Shown piece by piece: positions 31,465-39,876 of a DNA stretch of 47,896 bases. Made by a program: the position numbers and the translations under genes. Position 1 is the first letter of the stretch. Each line of letters starts with the position of its first letter. Source of the DNA: Achromobacter sp. Root83 (GTDB taxonomy: Bacteria; Pseudomonadota; Gammaproteobacteria; Burkholderiales; Burkholderiaceae_B); contig NZ_LMIU01000011.1 in NCBI RefSeq assembly GCF_001428845.1, positions 1-47,896 of the forward strand, read 5' to 3'. The notes under the pieces were generated by a model. The model searched no databases. It saw only the letters and a list, made by a program, of their open reading frames with translations, and was not told the origin of the DNA.

Positions 31465-32159
31465 CCACCCGACGTCTTGCCCTGTTCGACCTGGATCACA
31501 CCCTGTTGCCGCTGGACAGCGACTATCAATGGGCCGACTATCTGGCGCGCACGGGCCGGGCGGGCGATCCCGCTGAAGCCCGCCGCCTGAACGACGATCT
31601 GATGGACCGCTACAACCGCGGCGAACTGACCGCCGAACAGGCCGCCGAATTCATGCTCGGCCTGCTGGCCGCGCATCCGCCCCACGACCTGGCTTCCTGG
31701 CACGAAGCCTTCATGGGCGAAGTCATCCGCCCGTCCATCACCCCCGCCGCGCGCAACCTCGTGGAATCGCACCTGGAAGCCGGCGACCTCTGCGCCATCG
31801 TCACGGCCACCAACAGCTTTGTCACCGCCCCCATCGCCCGCGCCTTCGGCGTGCCCCATCTGGTCGCGACCGACGCGGAATATCTGCGCGGCCGCTACAC
31901 CGGCCGGATCCTGGGCACGCCCAGCTTCAAGGAAGGCAAGGTGGTGCGCGTCAACGATTGGCTCGCCGGCATGGGGTTGGGGCTTGCGGATTTCTCCGAA
32001 TCGTTTTTCTATAGCGATTCGGTCAATGATGTGCCGCTGCTCGAAAAGGTGACCCGTCCGATCGCCGCCAACCCCAGCCCTGCCCTGCGCAATATCGCTC
32101 AGGAACGCGGCTGGCAAGTGATCGACCTGTTCGACCACATGGAAGATTCGAAGTCCTAA
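31461..32159 (+). CDS. HAD-superfamily IB phosphatase (SerB-like)
   Basis: A 232-residue HAD-IB hydrolase. The nucleophile motif DLDHTLLPLDSD is near residue 10, a motif II Ser/Thr lies in IVTATNSF, and the acidic motif is SDSVNDVPLL. It probably removes phosphate from a small molecule such as phosphoserine or another phosphomonoester; the hda-HAD-pcnB order is common in betaproteobacteria but does not fix the substrate. It overlaps hda by four bases, and its TAA stop directly abuts the pcnB ATG, implying coupled translation. Confidence 0.9.
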   Translation: MTTRRLALFDLDHTLLPLDSDYQWADYLARTGRAGDPAEARRLNDDLMDRYNRGELTAEQAAEFMLGLLAAHPPHDLASWHEAFMGEVIRPSITPAARNLVESHLEAGDLCAIVTATNSFVTAPIARAFGVPHLVATDAEYLRGRYTGRILGTPSFKEGKVVRVNDWLAGMGLGLADFSESFFYSDSVNDVPLLEKVTRPIAANPSPALRNIAQERGWQVIDLFDHMEDSKS

Positions 32160-33527
32160 ATGATCACTGAAACCATAAAAAAATTCGTCGGCCGACTGTT
32201 CGCGCCGGCACCCAAGGGGCCGTTGCGCATCGAGCGCGACAAGCACGGCATCGACCGCCGCAACGTTTCGCGCCACGCGATCAAGGTATGCGAGGTCCTG
32301 CGCCAGCATGGCTACGAAGCCTACATCGTCGGCGGCGCGGTACGCGACCTGATCGTGGGGCTGGAACCCAAGGACTTCGACGTGGCCACCAACGCCACGC
32401 CCGAACAGATCCGCCCGCTGTTCCGCCGCGCCCGCATCATTGGCCGCCGCTTCCAGCTTGTCCACGTCGTGTTCGGCCAGGAGATCATCGAAACCTCCAC
32501 CTTCCGCGCTCCGGCCTCGGAAGACCAGGAAACCGACGAGCACGGCCGTATCCTGCGCGACAACGTTTTCGGTTCCCAGGAAGAAGACGCCAAGCGCCGC
32601 GACTTCACCATGAATGCGCTGTACTACGACCCGCACAACGAGGAAGTCATCGACTACCACAATGGCGTGGCCGACCTGAAAAAGCGCCAGATCCGCATCA
32701 TCGGCGACCCCGTCAAGCGCTACCGCGAAGACCCGGTCCGCATGCTGCGCGCGGTGCGATTCGCCGCCAAGCTGAACGGCACGATCGACCCGGCCACGCG
32801 CCAGCCGATCAGCACCATGGCCGAACTGATCGAGAACGTGCCGGCCTCGCGCCTGTTCGACGAAATGCTCAAGCTGCTGACCTGCGGCCATGCCATGGAC
32901 TGCCTGCGCCAACTGCGCGCCGATGGCCTGCACAACGGCCTGCTGCCCATGCTGGACGTGGTGCTTGAACAGCCCGGTGGCGAACATTTCGTGGAGCTCG
33001 CGCTGGAACGCACCGACGCGCGCGTGCGCGCCGGCAAGACCATCAGCCCCAGCTTCCTGTTCGCCGCGCTGCTGTGGCAGCAGGTGGACGTGCGCTGGAA
33101 GCAACTGCGCGCGCAAGGCGAGCACACGATCCCGGCGCTGTCCGCGGCGGCGGACTCGGTGCTGGAAGAACAGACCGAAAAGCTCGCCATCCAGCGCCGC
33201 TTCTCGTCGGACATGCGCGAGATCTGGTTCATGCAGCCGCGATTTGAACGGCGCATGGGCAAGACCATCTTCCGCATGATCGAGCAGCCGCGCTTTCGCG
33301 CCGCCTGCGACTTCCTGCAGTTGCGCGCCGCCGCCGGCGAATTCGACAGCGTGCTGGCCCAGTGGTGGATGGACCTGGCCAATGCCGACGACACCACCCG
33401 CGCCGACATGATCGAGGAAGTCGCGCGCCTGCCGCGCGACGCCGCCGACGCCCCGTCCGCCCCCGCCGCGCGCAAGCGCCGCCGGCCTCGCCGCAGCGCG
33501 CCGCGCAGCGCTCCCGGCTCCGAGTAA
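32160..33527 (+). CDS. pcnB: Poly(A) polymerase I
   Basis: Adds 3' poly(A) tails to RNA and promotes decay. The 455-residue class II nucleotidyltransferase has VGGAVRDLIVG, EPKDFDVATNATPEQI with catalytic aspartates, and ARIIGRRFQLVHVVF. A head domain and a basic C-terminus rich in Arg follow, as usual for bacterial PAP I. ATG 32160 abuts the upstream TAA. A run of seven A residues occurs at codons 6-8, a potential slippage site, but the frame is intact here. folK begins four bases after its stop. Confidence 0.95.
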   Translation: MITETIKKFVGRLFAPAPKGPLRIERDKHGIDRRNVSRHAIKVCEVLRQHGYEAYIVGGAVRDLIVGLEPKDFDVATNATPEQIRPLFRRARIIGRRFQLVHVVFGQEIIETSTFRAPASEDQETDEHGRILRDNVFGSQEEDAKRRDFTMNALYYDPHNEEVIDYHNGVADLKKRQIRIIGDPVKRYREDPVRMLRAVRFAAKLNGTIDPATRQPISTMAELIENVPASRLFDEMLKLLTCGHAMDCLRQLRADGLHNGLLPMLDVVLEQPGGEHFVELALERTDARVRAGKTISPSFLFAALLWQQVDVRWKQLRAQGEHTIPALSAAADSVLEEQTEKLAIQRRFSSDMREIWFMQPRFERRMGKTIFRMIEQPRFRAACDFLQLRAAAGEFDSVLAQWWMDLANADDTTRADMIEEVARLPRDAADAPSAPAARKRRRPRRSAPRSAPGSE

Positions 33528-33531
33528 TCCC

Positions 33532-34035
33532 GTGTCCCGCCCGCCCATCCGCGCCTACATCGGCCTGGGCGCCAATCTGGGCGACAGCGCGGCCACCCTG
33601 CGCCGCGTCCTCGCCGAGCTGCAAGATACCCCGGGCGTGGCGGCGGTGACCGCGTCGCCTTTCTACCGCAGCGCGCCGGTGGACGCCACGGGCCCGGACT
33701 TCGTCAACGCGGTTGCGGCGCTGGATACCGTCCTGCCGCCACTGGCCCTGCTGGATGTCCTGCAGGCGCTGGAAAACCAGCACGGCCGCCTGCGCCCCTA
33801 CCGGAACGCCCCTCGCACGCTGGATCTGGATCTGCTGCTGCACGGCGACGCGCGGCTGGACCACGAACGGCTGACCCTGCCCCACCCCCGCATGCATCTG
33901 CGCGCCTTCGTGCTGCTGCCCTTGCGGGATCTGGCCCCCACGCTGGCGCTGGGGGGCAAGCCCATCGGCGAATGGATCGAAGCGATCCAGGATCAGGCGA
34001 TCGAACGAATCACGGATTGGAACGTGGACGAATAG
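33532..34035 (+). CDS. folK: 2-amino-4-hydroxy-6-hydroxymethyldihydropteridine pyrophosphokinase
   Basis: Transfers pyrophosphate from ATP to the pterin in folate synthesis. The 167-residue HPPK shows RAYIGLGANLGDSAATLRR, then FYRSAPVDATGPDFVNAVA and the signature RNAPRTLDLDLLLHGD with its metal-binding aspartates; LPHPRMHLRAFVLLPL is also typical. The start is GTG at 33532, four bases after pcnB. The stop TAG at 34033 lies inside the first unit of a 15-bp degenerate repeat that continues downstream in the same phase. Confidence 0.95.
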   Translation: MSRPPIRAYIGLGANLGDSAATLRRVLAELQDTPGVAAVTASPFYRSAPVDATGPDFVNAVAALDTVLPPLALLDVLQALENQHGRLRPYRNAPRTLDLDLLLHGDARLDHERLTLPHPRMHLRAFVLLPLRDLAPTLALGGKPIGEWIEAIQDQAIERITDWNVDE

Positions 34036-34100
34036 GCCGTGCGCGAATAGACCGCGGACGAACAGTGCGCGGACGAACTGGCCGCGGCCGAATGCACCAC
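34026..34100 (+). repeat. Degenerate 15-bp tandem repeat at the folK 3' end
   Basis: Five units of 15 bp, roughly GGACGAATAGNCCGC, run from the last folK codons past its stop. Units three and four, starting at 34056 and 34071, are most alike. Because 15 bp is five codons the folK phase is kept. Units one and two each hold a TAG, then the phase reads TADEQCADELAAAE and stays open until a TGA near 34168. It may be a decayed C-terminal tail or recent repeat growth. Confidence 0.65.
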
Positions 34101-34156
34101 GGACGTGGAACCCAAGGAAGAAATGGACCGTGCGCTGCGTGCGCGCGGCCCGGCCA

Positions 34157-35053
34157 TCACGCCTTCGGCGTGAACGCCATCACCGCGCGCTCGACGTCCT
34201 CGACGCGGGGCAGACCCGCCTCGTTGCCCAGATGCTGGATCTTGTGGGCCGACGCGGCGCGCGCGAAGGTGAAGTGCTCTACCCAGGGCAGATCGGGCCG
34301 GTTCAGGCAGGACCAGACATAGGCGCCGTGGAATACGTCTCCGGCCCCCGAGGTATCGACGATGCGCGCGCCGGGCACGTCCAGCGAAGGCAGCGTGTCG
34401 ACCCGCCCCGTCTCGTCGTACCAGAGCATGCCGCGCTCGCCCATGGTGACGGCGCCGATGCGGCAGCCGCGCGCCTTCAGCAGGTCCAGCAGGCCTTCCG
34501 GCGTCAGGCCCATCTGTTCGCACATGCGTTCCGCGCACACGGCCACGTCGATGTAGCGCAGCAGTTCGTCGGTGTTTTCGCGCACGCCGCCGCCGTCCAG
34601 CGACGTCAGCACGCCGGCCTGCCGGCAGGCCCGGGCGTAATGCAGGGCGGCGTCCGGCTGATGGCCGTCCAGGTGCAGGACCCGGTAGCCGCCGATATCC
34701 AGCCTGGGGAAGTCATTCAGATATTCCACGTCACGCGCGCGCAGGATCGCGCGCTTGCCGTGGTTGGGCATGATGAACGACAGGGACGAACGGCGCACCT
34801 TGCGCGCATGCAGCGACACCCCGTGCGCGGCTGCCATGTCGGTGTACATGTGGCCCAGCCAGTCCGGCGCCAGCGAGCAGATCAGGTCGGGCGGCGAGCC
34901 CAGCCGCGCGCAGGCGAACGCGGCCGTGACCGCATTGCCGCCAAAGGACACGGCATAGTCGCGCGCCACGCTTTTCTGGTCGCCCGTGGGCCATTCGTCG
35001 GCCAGCACGGTGACGTCGATGTAGGTGTGTCCGATGAAGAGCGCATCGCTCAT
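34157..35053 (-). CDS. PfkB/ribokinase-family carbohydrate kinase
   Basis: A 298-residue sugar or nucleoside kinase. It has the N-terminal SFGGNAVTAAFACARLG block (about residues 36-52) and the C-terminal IVDTSGAGDVFHGAY (about 231-245), whose Asp is the catalytic base and whose GAGD forms the anion hole. The phosphoryl acceptor is not evident. It lies 40 bp downstream of a CitE-like lyase gene on the same strand and may be the last gene of that operon, an odd companion for CoA-ester catabolism. No terminator with a T-run was seen after it. Confidence 0.9.
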   Translation of the reverse strand: MSDALFIGHTYIDVTVLADEWPTGDQKSVARDYAVSFGGNAVTAAFACARLGSPPDLICSLAPDWLGHMYTDMAAAHGVSLHARKVRRSSLSFIMPNHGKRAILRARDVEYLNDFPRLDIGGYRVLHLDGHQPDAALHYARACRQAGVLTSLDGGGVRENTDELLRYIDVAVCAERMCEQMGLTPEGLLDLLKARGCRIGAVTMGERGMLWYDETGRVDTLPSLDVPGARIVDTSGAGDVFHGAYVWSCLNRPDLPWVEHFTFARAASAHKIQHLGNEAGLPRVEDVERAVMAFTPKA

Positions 35054-35093
35054 GGGCCTGCCTTATAAAGATTGAGCCGATCGCTCGCGTTCG

Positions 35094-35954
35094 TCAGGCG
35101 CCTGACGCGCGTGACGCGCCTGCCGAAGCACCCGCGGATTCTCCCGCCTGGGCCAGCACCAGGCGGGCGCGTGCGATGACGGGCGCGTCGACCATCTTGC
35201 CTTCCAGCATGAAGGTGCCCGCGGCGGTGTCGCGATGCGCGGCGATGACGCGCCGCGCCCATTCCAGTTCCTGCCGCGCCGGCACGAAGGCCGCATGGAT
35301 GACCGGCACCTGCGTGGGATGGATGCACAGCATGCCGCCAAATCCCATCTGCTGCGCCCGGCCGGCCGCGGCGGCCAGCCCGGCCTGGTCCTGCACGCCG
35401 GGAAAGACGCCGTCCAGCGCGGGCGCCAGGCCGGCTGCCCGGGTATGCAGCAACACCTGCACCCGGGCGTGGTCCAGCACGGTTTCCGCGCCCGGCGTGT
35501 CGGGCGTCAGTCCCAGATCCAGGCCGTAGTCCAGGCTGCCAAACGCCAGGCGCGCGACGCCAGGCGTCGCGGCGATTTCGGCGGCGCTCAGGATGCCCTG
35601 GGCCGTTTCCAGAATGGGGATCACGGGCAATCCCGTCTGCGCGGCGTGCCGCACCTGCCCCAGGCTTTCTGCCTTGGGCAGCAGGATGCCGGTGACGCCG
35701 AGCTTGCCCCGGCAGGCCTTCAGGTCGTCGTCGTGCCAGGAGGTCGAGGCGTCGTTGATGCGCACCCACAGCCGCGCCTGGGGATGCATGCCCAGGAAAT
35801 CGCACAGGGCTTCGCGGGCGGAAGCCTTGGCCAGGTGTTCGACCGCGTCCTCCAGGTCGACGATAACCGCGTCCGCGCCGGCGGCCAGCGCTTTGGGGAT
35901 GCGCTCGGCCCGGGAGGCCGGCACAAACAGGGCGCTACGAACGACGGGATGCAT
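35094..35954 (-). CDS. CitE-like CoA lyase (citramalyl-CoA lyase candidate)
   Basis: A 286-residue HpcH/HpaI-CitE family enzyme, a Mg-dependent lyase of beta-hydroxyacyl-CoA esters. The N-terminal RSALFVPASRAERIPKALA, VIVDLEDAVEH and PILETAQGI are visible; the Glu of the last motif is a metal ligand in the family. Beside a CaiB-type CoA-transferase and a MaoC-like hydratase, the best match is the Ccl step of itaconate degradation: citramalyl-CoA to acetyl-CoA plus pyruvate. Malyl-CoA-type cleavage is an alternative. Its ATG overlaps the upstream stop by one base (TGATG), so translation is coupled. The C-terminus ends in an Ala/Gly/Ser-rich tail. Confidence 0.85.
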   Translation of the reverse strand: MHPVVRSALFVPASRAERIPKALAAGADAVIVDLEDAVEHLAKASAREALCDFLGMHPQARLWVRINDASTSWHDDDLKACRGKLGVTGILLPKAESLGQVRHAAQTGLPVIPILETAQGILSAAEIAATPGVARLAFGSLDYGLDLGLTPDTPGAETVLDHARVQVLLHTRAAGLAPALDGVFPGVQDQAGLAAAAGRAQQMGFGGMLCIHPTQVPVIHAAFVPARQELEWARRVIAAHRDTAAGTFMLEGKMVDAPVIARARLVLAQAGESAGASAGASRASGA

Positions 35955-37147
35955 CACACAACCTCCGAGGCATGGAATGTCGCGACCTGGTCGGGCGCGT
36001 ATCCCAACGATGCTAGCACCGCATCGGTATTTTGGCCCACGGCGGGCACCGCGCCCATGCGCGGCGAGAAGGCGTTGCTGCTGGCGGGCGGCAGCAACGC
36101 GGGCAGGACGCCGGCGGGACTGTCCACCTGGCTCCAGCGGGCGCGGGCCTGCAGTTGCGGGTGGGCCCACACGCCCGCCATGTCGTTGACGCGCGCATTG
36201 GCGATCTGCGCGTCCTCCAGGCGGTCGGTCACCTGTTCGATGGACAGGCCGGCGAAGGCGGCCTCGATCAGCGCGCGCAAGGCGTCTCGATTGGCGGTGC
36301 GCAGTGAATTGGAAATGAAGCGCGGGTCTTCGGCCAATTCCGCCTGGCGCAGCACCTGGGCGCAGAAGACACGCCATTCGCGCTCGTTCTGCAGGCCCAG
36401 CATGATGGTGGAGCCGTCACCCACCGGGAATGGCCCATAGGGGTAGATGGAGGCATGGGCGGCGCCGGCGCGCACGGGCGGGGCCGAACCGTCGAAGGCG
36501 TAGTACATGGGAAACCCCATCCACTCGACCATGCTTTCCAGCATCGAAACGTCCAGGCGGCTGCCCCGCCCCGTCTTCTGACGCAGCAGCAAGGCGTTCA
36601 GGATGGCCGAGTAGGCGTACATGCCCGCGGCGATGTCCGCGATCGAGCAGCCGGCCTTGACCGGATCGTCCTTCGTGCCGGTCACCGACAGAAAGCCGCT
36701 TTCGCTCTGGATCAGCAGGTCGTAGGCCTTCTTGTCCTGGTAGGGGCCGCCCTCGCCGTAGCCCGAGATATCGCAGACGATCAGGCGCGGATACTTTTCC
36801 TGCAACGCCTCGAACGACAGCCCCAGCCGCGCGGCGGCGCCGGGGGCCAGATTCTGCACCAGCACGTCGGCGGTTTCCAGCAGGCGCTCCATGATGCCGC
36901 CCGCCTCGTCCCGCTTCAGGTCCAGCGTGAGGCTTTCCTTGGAACGGTTGGTCCAGACGAAGTGCGACGACAGGCCGCGCACGCGTTCGTCGTAGCCGCG
37001 GGCGAAATCCCCGCCGCCCGGCCGTTCTATCTTGATGACGCGCGCACCCATGTCCGCCAGTTGGCGGGTGCAGAAAGGCGCGGCGATGGCGTGTTCCAGG
37101 CTGATGACGGTAATGCCGTCCAGCGGGCGGGAGTCCTGCGTGCTCAT
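35954..37147 (-). CDS. CaiB/BaiF class III CoA-transferase (itaconate CoA-transferase candidate)
   Basis: A 397-residue class III CoA-transferase with ITVISLEHAIAAPFCTRQLA near the N-terminus and KAYDLLIQSESGFLSVTG, whose Asp is the expected catalytic carboxylate. In Pseudomonas aeruginosa itaconate CoA-transferase (Ict) is of this class and is encoded with a MaoC-like hydratase and CitE-like lyase, the set seen here. Itaconate, mesaconate or citramalate are therefore the first substrates to test. The start ATG 37147 overlaps the stop of the hydratase gene (ATGA), indicating a tightly coupled operon. Confidence 0.88.
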   Translation of the reverse strand: MSTQDSRPLDGITVISLEHAIAAPFCTRQLADMGARVIKIERPGGGDFARGYDERVRGLSSHFVWTNRSKESLTLDLKRDEAGGIMERLLETADVLVQNLAPGAAARLGLSFEALQEKYPRLIVCDISGYGEGGPYQDKKAYDLLIQSESGFLSVTGTKDDPVKAGCSIADIAAGMYAYSAILNALLLRQKTGRGSRLDVSMLESMVEWMGFPMYYAFDGSAPPVRAGAAHASIYPYGPFPVGDGSTIMLGLQNEREWRVFCAQVLRQAELAEDPRFISNSLRTANRDALRALIEAAFAGLSIEQVTDRLEDAQIANARVNDMAGVWAHPQLQARARWSQVDSPAGVLPALLPPASSNAFSPRMGAVPAVGQNTDAVLASLGYAPDQVATFHASEVV

Positions 37148-37974
37148 TCGGTGAACCTCAATTCGGCTTGGTGGGCCAGCGTGCCGTCCTGCTCGGCCCA
37201 GAGCTGGGCCACGCCCGGCTCGGTCAAGCGGCCGGCCACCTGGAAGGGCGCGGGCGAAATCAGCGGGCGCAAGCCGCGGTAGGACAGATGCGTAAGGCGG
37301 GCTTTGGGATGGGCGCGGACGAAGGCGGCAACCATCTCGGTGGCAATGAGGGGGCCATGCACCACCAGCCCGGGGTAGCCCTCGACGCCGGTCACGTAGG
37401 GATGGTCGTAGTGGATGCGATGGCCGTTGAAGGTCACCGCGGAATAGCGGAACAACAGCACCGGGGTCGGATCGACGGCATCGCGCCATTGCGCCTGGGG
37501 CGCGGGCTCGCTGCCCGTCAGCTTGGGCGGCGATGGCTGGCGATAGACGATGTCCTGTTCTTCCAGGATGGCCACTTCGCCGGACTGCTGGTATTCATGG
37601 CGCACGGTCACGAACAGCAGGGAGCCGGTACGGCCCGATTTTTCCTTGACCTCGGCCACGGTGGACACCCGTTCGGCCGGCACGCCGACCTTCAGCGGCT
37701 GGCGGAACTCCACGCGGCCGCCGGCCCACATGCGGTTGCGGTCGTGCGCGGGCGGCAGAAAGCCGCCGCGCGACGGATGGCCATCCGTCCCCAAGCCGTC
37801 CATGCCCACCGTGCTGATGAAGAAAGCCCACTGCCACAGGGGCGGCAGGGGATCGCCCGGGGCAGGCACGGGACCACCCAAGGTGGCGGCGATGCGCGCG
37901 GCATGGCCGGGATCCATGGCGTCCGCCTTGCGTTCGCCACTGCCGATCCATGCTGCCGGATCTGTAGAAGTCAT
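37144..37974 (-). CDS. MaoC-like / FAS1-type acyl-CoA hydratase (itaconyl-CoA hydratase candidate)
   Basis: A 276-residue double-hotdog protein like mesaconyl-C4-CoA (3-methylfumaryl-CoA) hydratases and the itaconyl-CoA hydratase Ich. The N-terminal half has WQWAFFISTVGMDGLGTDGH and GGRVEFRQPLKVG. The C-terminal half has RYSAVTFNGHRIHYDHPYV, the hydratase motif with catalytic Asp and His, then GLVVHGPLIATEM. ATG 37974 is chosen over 38013 because AGGA lies before it. It is the first gene of the operon, divergent from a LysR gene. Together with the next two genes it gives activation, hydration and cleavage steps. Confidence 0.88.
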   Translation of the reverse strand: MTSTDPAAWIGSGERKADAMDPGHAARIAATLGGPVPAPGDPLPPLWQWAFFISTVGMDGLGTDGHPSRGGFLPPAHDRNRMWAGGRVEFRQPLKVGVPAERVSTVAEVKEKSGRTGSLLFVTVRHEYQQSGEVAILEEQDIVYRQPSPPKLTGSEPAPQAQWRDAVDPTPVLLFRYSAVTFNGHRIHYDHPYVTGVEGYPGLVVHGPLIATEMVAAFVRAHPKARLTHLSYRGLRPLISPAPFQVAGRLTEPGVAQLWAEQDGTLAHQAELRFTE

Positions 37975-38123
37975 GCCGATATCCTTTGGTGGAGTTTTTG
38001 CAGCCTGAAGCATGCCCGCAAGCCGTCCCCGTTGTGAATTCGTTTTTCCTCAAGGCGGGGTTTGCGGCGCCTGAATCGGACATCCCGCCCGCCTCCGGCG
38101 CCGCGCGCCGTAAAATACGGACC

Positions 38124-39017
38124 ATGCACTTCGATCTCGCCGACCTCCGACTGTTCATCCACATCGCCGAATCCCCCAGCCTGACCCAGGCGGCCAAGCG
38201 GGCGCACCTGTCCCTGGCCGCGGTCAGCGTCCGGATCAAGGCGCTGGAGAATCAGCTCAATTCCCGACTGCTCTACCGCGACAGCCGCGGCGTGGAGATC
38301 ACGCCCGCAGGCCAGAAGCTGCTGCAGCATGCGCGGGTCATCATGCGGCAGGTGGATCACCTTAAGCATGACTTCCAGGAACAGTCGGATGGCGACACCG
38401 GCCACATCCGCATTTTCGCCAACACCACGGCGGTCACGGAGTTCATGCCGGACATCCTGGCGCAGTTTCTGTCCGGCCACCCCGGCGTCACGGTGGACCT
38501 GCAGGAAAGGCTGACGCGCGACATCGTGCGCGGCGTGCTGGACGGCACCACCGACCTGGGCATCGTGGCCGGCCCGGTCGATGCGCCCGAACTGCAGACC
38601 ATCCACTTCAGCACCGACCGGCTCGTGCTGGTCGTGCCCAACGGCCATCCGCTGCAGGACCAGGACAAGGTCAAACTGGTGGATGCGGTGCGCTATCCGT
38701 TCATCACCATGCACGAAGGCTCCACCCTGGTGGCCTTCTTGCGCGACCAGCTCGAGCGCGTCGGCCAACGCCTGCCGCAGCGAATCCAGCTCTACAGCTT
38801 CGATTCGATCTGCCGCATGGTGCAGGCGGGCGTCGGCGTCGGCGTCATTCCCGATTCGGCGGCACGCCGTTATGGCGCCGACACCAAGCTGCGCGTGGTC
38901 GAGCTGGACGAACCCTGGGTCGTGCGCGAACGCAAGCTGCTGGTGCGCGACGTCGACGCCCTGCCCGGCTGCGCGCGCGACCTCATCGAACAGATCCAGT
39001 CCTCGCGCACGCCTTGA
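38124..39017 (+). CDS. LysR-family regulator of the adjacent CoA operon
   Basis: A 297-residue LysR protein starting MHFDLADLRLFIHIAESPSL, with helix-turn-helix AAKRAHLSLAAVSVRIKALE and an effector domain from about residue 90. ATG 38124 is the family-like start; TAAAAT at 38111-38116 lies only 8 bp upstream and is too close to serve simply as a -10. It diverges from the hydratase-CoA-transferase-lyase operon by 149 bp, as LysR regulators of itaconate genes do in Pseudomonas. The inferred effector is itaconate or a related acid. It converges on a catabolic cluster 52 bp away. Confidence 0.92.
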   Translation: MHFDLADLRLFIHIAESPSLTQAAKRAHLSLAAVSVRIKALENQLNSRLLYRDSRGVEITPAGQKLLQHARVIMRQVDHLKHDFQEQSDGDTGHIRIFANTTAVTEFMPDILAQFLSGHPGVTVDLQERLTRDIVRGVLDGTTDLGIVAGPVDAPELQTIHFSTDRLVLVVPNGHPLQDQDKVKLVDAVRYPFITMHEGSTLVAFLRDQLERVGQRLPQRIQLYSFDSICRMVQAGVGVGVIPDSAARRYGADTKLRVVELDEPWVVRERKLLVRDVDALPGCARDLIEQIQSSRTP

Positions 39018-39069
39018 ATCCGCGGCCAGCCGGCGGCAAGAAAGCTGCCTGCCCGGCCGCGGCCGCGCG

Positions 39070-39876
39070 TCACTTCCCCGTGAACGCCGGCGCGCGCTTT
39101 TCGGCAAACGCCCGCATGCCTTCCAGATAGTCGTCGGTGTAGCCCAGTTCGCGCTGCAGCCGGCATTCCATGTCGAACTGCTGCGCCAGCGTGTTACCGC
39201 TGGACGCATGCAGCGCCGCCTTGGTGGCCGCGTAGGCCCGGGTGGGCCCGGCCGCCAGCGTGCCGGCCACCTGGGCCAAGGTGTCCGCCAGCGCCGCGTC
39301 GGGCACCACCCGCCAGATCAGCCCCCAGGACTCCGCTTGCGCGGCCGTGACGGATTCGCCGAACAGGGCGGCGCCCATCGCGCGCGCCGACCCCACCAGC
39401 CGCGGCAGGAACCAGGTTCCTCCCGCGTCCGGCAGCAGGCCGATCTTGCTGAACGCCTGCACGAAGCGGGCGGACTCCACGGCGAACACGACATCACACG
39501 CCAGCACCAGGCTGGCGCCCGCCCCGGCGGCCACGCCGTTCATCACGCACACCACCGGCACGGGCAAGGCACGCAGGCGGTTGATGAGGGGCCGGTAGTT
39601 CTTTTCCAGCATGAGGCTCAGGTCGCGGCGCGAGCCGTCCTCCGCAGGCTTGCGCTCGCCCAGATCCTGTCCCGCGCAGAATCCGCGTCCGGCGCCGGTG
39701 ATCACCAGGCCGCGCAAACCGGGGTCGGCCTCCATCAGGTCCAGCGCCCGCGCCAGCTCGGCGTGCATGACGTCGGTGAAACTGTTCATGCGTTCAGGGC
39801 GGTTGAGCGTGATGACGCCCACGCCCCGCTCCAGCGTGAAACGGATCTGCGTGAATTCGGGGTTCCCGGTGCTCAT
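39070..39876 (-). CDS. Enoyl-CoA hydratase/isomerase, PaaG-like
   Basis: A 268-residue crotonase-fold enzyme. ITLNRPERMNSFTDVMHAEL, GAGRGFCAGQDLGERKP and MNGVAAGAGASLVLACDVVF supply the substrate pocket and oxyanion hole. SKIGLLPDAGGTWFLPRLVG includes an Asp where PaaG-type isomerases have a catalytic acid. It may hydrate or isomerise an enoyl-CoA made by the paired dehydrogenases upstream, with which it shares an ATGA overlap. PaaG acts on ring-1,2-epoxyphenylacetyl-CoA, but the other paa genes are absent, so that reaction is unlikely here. Confidence 0.9.
   Translation of the reverse strand: MSTGNPEFTQIRFTLERGVGVITLNRPERMNSFTDVMHAELARALDLMEADPGLRGLVITGAGRGFCAGQDLGERKPAEDGSRRDLSLMLEKNYRPLINRLRALPVPVVCVMNGVAAGAGASLVLACDVVFAVESARFVQAFSKIGLLPDAGGTWFLPRLVGSARAMGAALFGESVTAAQAESWGLIWRVVPDAALADTLAQVAGTLAAGPTRAYAATKAALHASSGNTLAQQFDMECRLQRELGYTDDYLEGMRAFAEKRAPAFTGK

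Noticed and set aside
32175..32185. Programmed frameshift at the A-run in pcnB
   Set aside because: The run of seven A residues is in frame and the full-length protein is intact; nothing else suggests recoding.
39070..39876. Phenylacetate (paa) pathway membership of the PaaG-like gene
   Set aside because: No paaABCDE, paaK or paaZ-type genes are nearby; the neighbours are paired acyl-CoA dehydrogenases.
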